Source: Drosophila persimilis
Taxonomy: Eukaryota > Arthropoda > Insecta > Diptera > Drosophilidae
Assembly: GCF_003286085.1 (NCBI RefSeq)
Contig: NW_020825461.1
Span: 1-64,000, forward strand
DNA: 64,000 bases
Direction of reading: 5' to 3'
Below, piece by piece: positions 56,791-64,000 of the stretch. Each line of letters starts with the position of its first letter. Position 1 is the stretch's first letter. Made by a program: the position numbers and the translations under genes. A model generated the notes under the pieces. It saw nothing but the letters and a program-made list of their open reading frames with translations. It had not been told where the DNA came from and did not search any database.

Positions 56791-58676
56791 TGGGCTATAG
56801 TGTCATATTGGTGCTAGTGCCCAAAATGTGCGATCCTGCCACATTTCCTGAAGCGTGGGTGCTATATAGGTGCGGTGGTTCAATATACATGCAAGTGCTG
56901 GATAGGGAAGGGTTCTATATAAGTGTAAGTGCCATATAGTTGCGGGGTTCAACTTTTTTTTTGGGCTATATTGCCAAACTGGTGCTTGTGCCCAAAATGT
57001 GCGACCGTGCCACATTTCCTGGAGCGTGGGTGCTATATAGGTGCGGTGGTTCAATATACGTGCAAGTGCTGGATAGGGAAAGTTTCTATATAAGTGCAGG
57101 TGCCATATAGCTGCGGAGGTTACACTTTTTTGGGGCTATAGTGTCATATTTGTTCTAGTGCCCAAGATGTGCGATCCTGCCACATTTTTTGGAGCGTGGG
57201 TGTTATATGGGTGCGGTGGTTCAATATACGTGCAAGTGCTGGATAGGGAAGGTTTCTATATAAGTGTAAGTGCCATATAGTTGCGGGGTTCAACTTTTTT
57301 TGGGCTATAGTGTCATATTGGTGCTAGTGCCCAAGATGTGCGATCCTGCCACATTTCTTGGAGCGTGGGTGTTATATAGGTGCGGTGGTTCAATATACAT
57401 GCAAGTGCTAGATAGGGAAGGTTTCTATATAAGTGCAGGTGCCATATAGCTGCGGAGGTTACACTTTTTTGGGGCTATAGTGTCATATTTGTTCTAGTGC
57501 CCAAGATGTGCGATCCTGCCACATTTCCTGGAGCGTGGGTGCTATATAGGTGCGGTGGTTCAATATACGTGCAAGTGCTGGATAGGGAAGGGTTCTATAT
57601 AGGTGCGGTGGTTCAATATACATGCAAGTGCTAGATAGGGAAGGTTTCTATATAAGTGCAGGTGCCATATAGCTGCGGAGGTTCCACTTTTTTGGGGATA
57701 TAGTGTCATGTTGGTTCTAGTGCCCAAGATGTGCGATCCTGCCACATTTCCTGGAGCGTGGGTTCCATATAGTTGCGGTGGTTCAATATACGTGCAAGTG
57801 CTGGATAGGGAAGGTTTCTATATAAGTGTAAGTGCCATATAGTTGCGGGGTTCAATTTTTTTTGGGCTATAGTGTCATATTGGTGCTTGTGCCCAAGATG
57901 TGCGATCCTGCCACATTTCTTGGAGCGTGGGTGTTATTTAGGTGCGGTGGTTCAATATACATGCAAGTGCTAGATAGGGAAGGTTTCTATATAAGTGCAG
58001 GTGCCATATAGCTGCGGAGGTTCCACTTTTTTGGGGATATAGTGTCATGTTGGTTCTAGTGCCCAAGATGTGCGATCCTGCCACATTTCCTGGAGCGTGG
58101 GTTCCATATAGTTGCGGTGGTTCAATATACATGCAAGTGCTGGATAGGGAAGGGTTCTATATAAGTGTAAGTGCCATATAGTTGCGGGGTTCAACTCTTT
58201 TTTTTGGGCTATATTGCCAAACTGGTGTTTGTGCCCAAAATGTGCGACCGTGCCACATTTCCTGGAGCGTGGGTGCTATATAGGTGCGGTGGTTCAATAT
58301 ACGTGCAAGTGCTGGATAGGGAAGGTTTCTATATAAGTGCAGGTGCCATATAGCTGCGGAGGTTCCACTTTTTTGGGGATATAGTGTCATGTTGGTTCTA
58401 GTGCCCAAGATGTGCGATCCTGCCACATTTCCTGGAGCGTGGGTGTTATATAGGTGCGGTGGTTCAATATACATGCAAGTGCTAGATAGGGAAGGTTTCT
58501 ATATAAGTGCAGGTGCCATATAGCTGCGGAGGTTACACTTTTTTGGGGCTATAGTGTCATATTTGTTCTAGTGCCCAAGATGTGCGATCCTGCCACATTT
58601 CCTGGAGCGTGGGTGCTATATAGGTGCGGTGGTTCAATATACGTGCAAGTGCTGGATAGGGAAGGGTTCTATATAG

Positions 58677-58743
58677 GTGCGGTGGTTCAATATACATGCA
58701 AGTGCTGGATAGGGAAGGGTTCTATATAAGTGGGTGCTATATA
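58677..58743. repeat. 67-bp truncated satellite unit
   Basis: Between two GTGCGGTGG anchors only 67 bp are present: TATATAAGTG is joined straight to GGTGCTATATAGG, removing some 103 bp of the monomer. The junction has short GTG homology. Confidence 0.85.
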
Positions 58744-61219
58744 GGTGCGGTGGTTCAATATACGTGCAAGTGCTGGATAGCGAAGGGATCTATATAAGTG
58801 CAGGTGCCATATAGCTGCGGAGGTTCCACTTTTTTGGGGATATAGTGTCATGTTGGTTCTAGTGCCCAAGATGTGCGATCCTGCCACATTTCCTGGAGCG
58901 TGGGTTCCATATAGTTGCGGTGGTTCAATATACATGCAAGTGCTGGATAGGGAAGGGTTCTATATAAGTGTAAGTGCCATATAGTTGCGGGGTTCAACTT
59001 TTTTTTGGGGCTATATTGCCAAACTGGTGCTTGTGCCCAAAATGTGCGACCGTGCCACATTTCCTGGAGCGTGGGTGCTACATAGGTGCGGTGGTTCAAT
59101 ATACGTGCAAGTGCTGGATAGGGAAGGGTTCTATATAAGTGTAAGTGCCATATAGTTGCGGGGTTCAACTTTTTTTGGGCTATAGTGTCATATTGGTGCT
59201 AGTGCCCAAGATGTGCGATCCTGACACATTTCCTGAAGCGTGGGTGCTATATAGGTGCGGTGGTTCAATATACGTGCAAGTGCTGGATAGGGAAGGGTTC
59301 TATATAGGTGCGGTGGTTCAATATACATGCAAGTGCTGGATAGGGAAGGGTTCTATATAAGTGTAAGTGCCATATAGTTGCGGGGTTCAACTTTTTTTTT
59401 GGGCTATATTGCCAAACTGGTGCTTGTGCCCAAAATGTGCGACCGTGCCACATTTCCTGGAGCGTGGGTGCTATATAGGTGCGGTGGTTCAATATACGTG
59501 CAAGTGCTGGATAGGGAAGGTTTCTATATAAGTGCAGGTGCCATATAGCTGCGGAGGTTACACTTTTTTGGGGCTATAGTGTCATATTTGTTCAAGTGCC
59601 CAAGATGTGCGATCCTGCCACATTTCCTGGAGCGTGGGTGCTATATAGGTGCGGTGGTTCAATATACGTGCAAGTGCTGGATAGGGAAGGTTTCTATATA
59701 AGTGCAGGTGCCATATAGCTGCGGAGGTTACACTTTTTTGGGGCTATAGTGTCATATTTGTTCTAGTGCCCAAGATGTGCGATCCTGCCACATTTCCTGG
59801 AGCGTGGGTGCTATATAGGTGCGGTGGTTCAATATACGTGCAAAAGCTGGATAGGGAAGGGTTCTATATAGGTGCGGTGGTTCAATATACATGCAAGTGC
59901 TGGATAGGGAAGGGTTCTATATAAGTGTAAGTGCCATATAGTTGCGGGGTTCAACTTTTTTTTTGGGCTATATTGCCAAACTGGTGCTTGTGCCCAAAAT
60001 GTGCGACCGTGCCACATTTCCTGGAGCGTGGGTGCTATATAGGTGCGGTGGTTCAATATACGTGCAAGTGCTGGATAGGGAAGGTTTCTATATAAGTGTA
60101 AGTGCCATATAGTTGCGGGGTTCAACTTTTTTTTGGGGCTATATTGCCAAACTGGTGTTTGTGCCCAAAATGTGCGACCGTGCCACATTTCCTGGAGCGT
60201 GGGTGCTATATAGGTGCGGTGGTTCAATATACGTGCAAGTGCTGGATAGGGAAGGTTTCTATATAAGTGTAAGTGCCATATAGTTGCGGGGTTCAACTTT
60301 TTTTGGGCTATAGTGCCATATTGGTGCTAGTGCCCAAGATGTGCGATCCTGCCACATTTCCTGGAGCGTGGGTTCCATATAGTTGCGGTGGTTCAATATA
60401 CGTGCAAGTGCTGGATAGGGATGGGTTCTATATAAGTGTAAGTGCCAAATAGTTGCGGGGTTCAACTTTTTTTGGGGCTATAGTGTCATATTGGTTCTAG
60501 TACCCAAGATGTGCGATCCTGCCACATTTCCTGGAGCGTGGGTGCTATATAGGTGCGGTGGTTCAATATACATGCAAGTGCTAGATAAGGATGGTATCTA
60601 TATAAGTGCAGGTGCCATATAGTTGCGGGGTTCAACTTTTTTTGGGGCTAAATTGCCAAACTGGTGCTGGTGCCCAAAATGTGCGATCCTGCCACATTTC
60701 CTGGAGCGTGGGTGCTATATAGGTGCGGTGGTTCAATATACGTGCAAGTGCTAGATAGGGAAGGTTTCTATATAAGTGTAAGTGCCATATAGTTGCGGGG
60801 TTCAACTTTTTTTTGGGGCTATATTGCCAAACTGGTGTTTGTGCCCAAAATGTGCGACCGTGCCACATTTCCTGGAGCGTGGGTGCTATATAGGTGCGGT
60901 GGTTCAATATACGTGCAAGTGCTGGATAGGGAAGGTTTCTATATAAGTGCAGGTGCCATATAGCTGCGGAGGTTCCACTTTTTTTGGGCTATAGTGCCAT
61001 ATTGGTGCTAGTGCCCAAGATGTGCGATCCTGCCACATTTCCTGGAGCGTGGGTGCTATATAGGTGCGGTGGTTCAATATACGTGCAAGTGCTGGATAGG
61101 GATGGGTTCTATATAAGTGTAAGTGCCATATAGCTGCGGAGGTTCCACTTTTTTTGGGCTATAGTGCCATATTGGTGCTAGTGCCCAAGATGTGCGATCC
61201 TGCCACATTTCCTGGAGCG

Positions 61220-64000
61220 TGGATGCTATATAGGTGCGGTGGTTCAGTATACATGCCAGTGCTGGATAGGAAAGGGTTCTTGATAACTGCAGGTGCCATA
61301 TAGTTGCGGAGGTTCCACTTTTTTGGGGCTATATTGCCATATTGGTGCTTATGCCCAAGATGTGCGATCCTGCCACATTTCCTGGAGCGTGGGTGCTATA
61401 TAGGTGCGGTGGTTCAGTATACATGCCAGTGCTGGATAGGGAAGGGTTCTATATAAGTGCAGGTGCCATATAGTTGCGGAGGTTCCACTCTTTTGGGGCT
61501 ATATTGCCATATTGGTGCTTATGCCCAAAATATGCAATTCTGTCACATTTCCTGGAGCGTGGATGCTATATAGGTGCGGTGGTTCAGTAAACATGCCAGT
61601 GCTGGATAGGGAAGGGTTCTATATAAGTGCAGGTGCCTTATAGTTGCGGAGGTTCCACTCTTTTGGGGCTATATTGCCATATTGGTGCTTGTGCCCAAAA
61701 TATGCGATCCTGCCACCTTTCCTGGAGCGTGGATGCTATATAGGTGCGGTGGTTCAGTATACATGCCAGTGCTGGATAGGGAAGGGTTCTTTATAAGTGC
61801 AGGTGCCATATAGTTGCGGAGGTTCCACTTTTTTGGGGCTATATTGCCATATTGGTGCTAGTGCCCAAGATGTGCGATCCTGCCACATTTCCTGGAGCGT
61901 GGATGCTATATAGGTGCGGTGGTTCAGTATACATGCCAGTGCTGGATAGGAAAGGGTTCTTGATAACTGCAGGTGCCATATAGTTGCGGAGGTTCCACTT
62001 TTTTGGGGCTATATTGCCATATTGGTGCTTATGCCCAAAATATGCGATCCTGCCACATTTCCTGGAGCGTGGGGGCTATATAGGTGCGGTGGTTCAGTAT
62101 ACATGCCAGTGCTGGATAGGGAAGGGTTCTATATAAGTGCAGGTGCCATATAGTTGCGGAGGTTCCACTTTTTTGGAGCTATATTGCCATATTGGTGCTT
62201 ATGCCCAAGATGTGCGATCCTGCCACATTTCCTGGAGCGTGGGTGCTATATAGGTGCGGTGGTTCAGTATACATGCCAGTGCTGGATAGGGAAGGGTTCT
62301 ATATAAGTGCAGGTGCCATATAGTTGCGGAGGTTCCACTTTTCTGGGGCTATATTGCCATATTGGTGCTTATGCCCAAAATATGCGATCCTGCCACATTT
62401 CCTGGAGCGTGGGGGCTATATAGGTGCGGTGATTCAGTATACATGCCAGTGCTGGATAGGGAAGGGTTCTATATAAGTGCAGGTGCCATATAGTTGCGGA
62501 GGTTCCACTCTTTTGGGGCTATATTGCCATATTGGTGCTTATGCCCAAAATATGCAATCCTGTCACATTTCCTGGAGCGTGGATGCTATATAGGTGCGGT
62601 GGTTCAGTATACATGCCAGTGCTGGATAGGGAAGGGTTCTATATAAGTGCAGGTGCCATATAGTTGCGGAGGTTCCACTTTTTTGGGGCTATATTGCCAT
62701 ATTGGTGCTTATGCCCAAAATATGCGATCCTGCCACATTTCCTGGAGCGTGGATGCTATATAGGTGCGGTGGTTCAGTATACATGCCAGTGCTGGATAGG
62801 GAAGGGTTCTTTATAAGTGCAGGTGCCATATAGTTGCGGAGGTTCCACTTTTTTGGGGCTATATTGCCATATTGGTGCTTATGCCCAAAATATGCGATCC
62901 TGCCACATTTCCTGGAGCGTGGGGGCTATATAGGTGCGGTGGTTCAGTATACATGCCAGTGCTGGATAGGGAAGGGTTCTATATAAGTGCAGGTGCCATA
63001 TAGTTGCGGAGGTTCCACTTTTTTGGAGCTATATTGCCATATTGGTGCTTATGCCCAAGATGTGCGATCCTGCCACATTTCCTGGAGCGTGGGTGCTATA
63101 TAGGTGCGGTGGTTCAGTATACATGCCAGTGCTGGATAGGGAAGGGTTCTATATAAGTGCAGGTGCCATATAGTTGCGGAGGTTCCACTTTTCTGGGGCT
63201 ATATTGCCATATTGGTGCTTATGCCCAAAATATGCGATCCTGCCACATTTCCTGGAGCGTGGGGGCTATATAGGTGCGGTGATTCAGTATACATGCCAGT
63301 GCTGGATAGGGAAGGGTTCTATATAAGTGCAGGTGCCATATAGTTGCGGAGGTTCCACTCTTTTGGGGCTATATTGCCATATTGGTGCTTATGCCCAAAA
63401 TATGCAATCCTGTCACATTTCCTGGAGCGTGGATGCTATATAGGTGCGGTGGTTCAGTATACATGCCAGTGCTGGATAGGGAAGGGTTCTATATAAGTGC
63501 AGGTGCCATATAGTTGCGGAGGTTCCACTTTTTTGGGGCTATATTGCCATATTGGTGCTTATGCCCAAAATATGCGATCCTGCCACATTTCCTGGAGCGT
63601 GGATGCTATATAGGTGCGGTGGTTCAGTATACATGCCAGTGCTGGATAGGGAAGGGTTCTTTATAAGTGCAGGTGCCATATAGTTGCGGAGGTTCCACTT
63701 TTTTGGGGCTATATTGCCATATTGGTGCTTATGCCCAAAATATGCGATCCTGCCACATTTCCTGGAGCGTGGATGCTATATAGGTGCGGTGATTCAGTAT
63801 ACATGCCAGTGCTGGATAGGGAAGGGTTCTATATAAGTGCAGGTGCCATATAGTTGCGGAGGTTCCACTCTTTTGGGGCTATATTGCCATATTGGTGCTT
63901 ATGCCCAAAATATGCAATTCTGTCACATTTCCTGGAGCGTGGATGCTATATAGGTGCGGTGGTTCAGTAAACATGCCAGTGCTGGATAGGGAAGGGTTCT
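61220..64000. repeat. Satellite block, type B monomers to the window end
   Basis: A type B run with variants GGATAGGAAAGGGTTCTTGATAACTGC (61266 and 61946), TTTTCTGGGGC and TTTTTTGGAGC. It holds an 850-bp tandem repeat and continues past the window. No gene. Confidence 0.93.
61980..63760. repeat. 850-bp (five-monomer) tandem repeat
   Basis: Two tandem copies, about 61980-62829 and 62830-63760. The marks TTTTTTGGAGCTATATTG (about 62170 and 63020) and CTTTTCTGGGGC (about 62338 and 63188) are offset by exactly 850 bp. By eye the copies are nearly identical. Confidence 0.87.

Larger units (their letters stand above)
52860..61220. repeat. Satellite block, long type A run
   Basis: About 49 monomer lengths of type A. 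Many have TTGCCAAACTGGTGCTTGTG with GTGCGACCGTGCC, a subclass also seen near 262-340 and 40370. It contains a 570-bp segment repeated at 850 bp, a 510-bp higher-order repeat and one 67-bp short unit. No gene; long minus-strand open frames are explained by 171-bp monomers. Confidence 0.95.

Noticed and set aside
1-64000. Many 60-220 codon open frames in the satellite on both strands
   Set aside because: They are translations of the same 170/171-bp repeat in different phases, with no start context, no known domain, and boundaries set by T-run length.

Overview
The window is eukaryotic repeat DNA with no host gene that I can recognise. About two thirds of it (roughly 42.5 kb) is a tandem satellite with a 170-bp monomer. 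The rest is three LTR retroelements from three superfamilies, each inserted directly into the satellite with a target-site duplication (TSD) still visible. The element families and their primers point to an insect, most likely Drosophila: a Copia-type element with a half-tRNA initiator-Met primer site, a Ty3/Gypsy-type element with giant LTRs and a tRNA-Lys(CUU) primer site, and a BEL/Pao element. Heterochromatin (pericentromeric or similar) is the natural setting, but the species and chromosome cannot be fixed from the sequence alone.

Layout: satellite 1-9199; Copia-type element on the minus strand 9200-13471 (166-bp LTRs, TSD TGGTG); satellite 13472-28623; Ty3/Gypsy-type element on the plus strand 28624-39492 (LTRs about 2.43 kb, TSD GGTG); satellite 39493-45936; BEL/Pao element on the plus strand 45937-52273 (LTRs about 318 bp, TSD GCCAT); satellite 52274-64000.

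The satellite comes in two main monomer subfamilies. Type A has GTGTCATATTGGT, GAGCGTGGGTG and TTCAATATACGTGCAAG. Type B has TTGCCATATTGGT, GAGCGTGGATG and TTCAGTATACATGCCAG. They alternate in blocks and are organised into several local higher-order repeats (510 bp, 850 bp, 1019 bp, 1073 bp, about 3 kb). A third variant, B', occurs as a 340-bp dimer. A 53-bp partial repeat and hybrid monomers show exchange between similar motifs inside one monomer.

The Gypsy-type element looks whole. Its single 1645-codon Gag-Pol frame opens with a textbook RING-H2 zinc finger, which is the most unusual protein feature here. The BEL/Pao element is whole or nearly so. The Copia-type copy is broken. LTR pairs are identical or nearly identical in all three, so all insertions are recent and later than most of the satellite rearrangement. 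All comparisons were made by eye.
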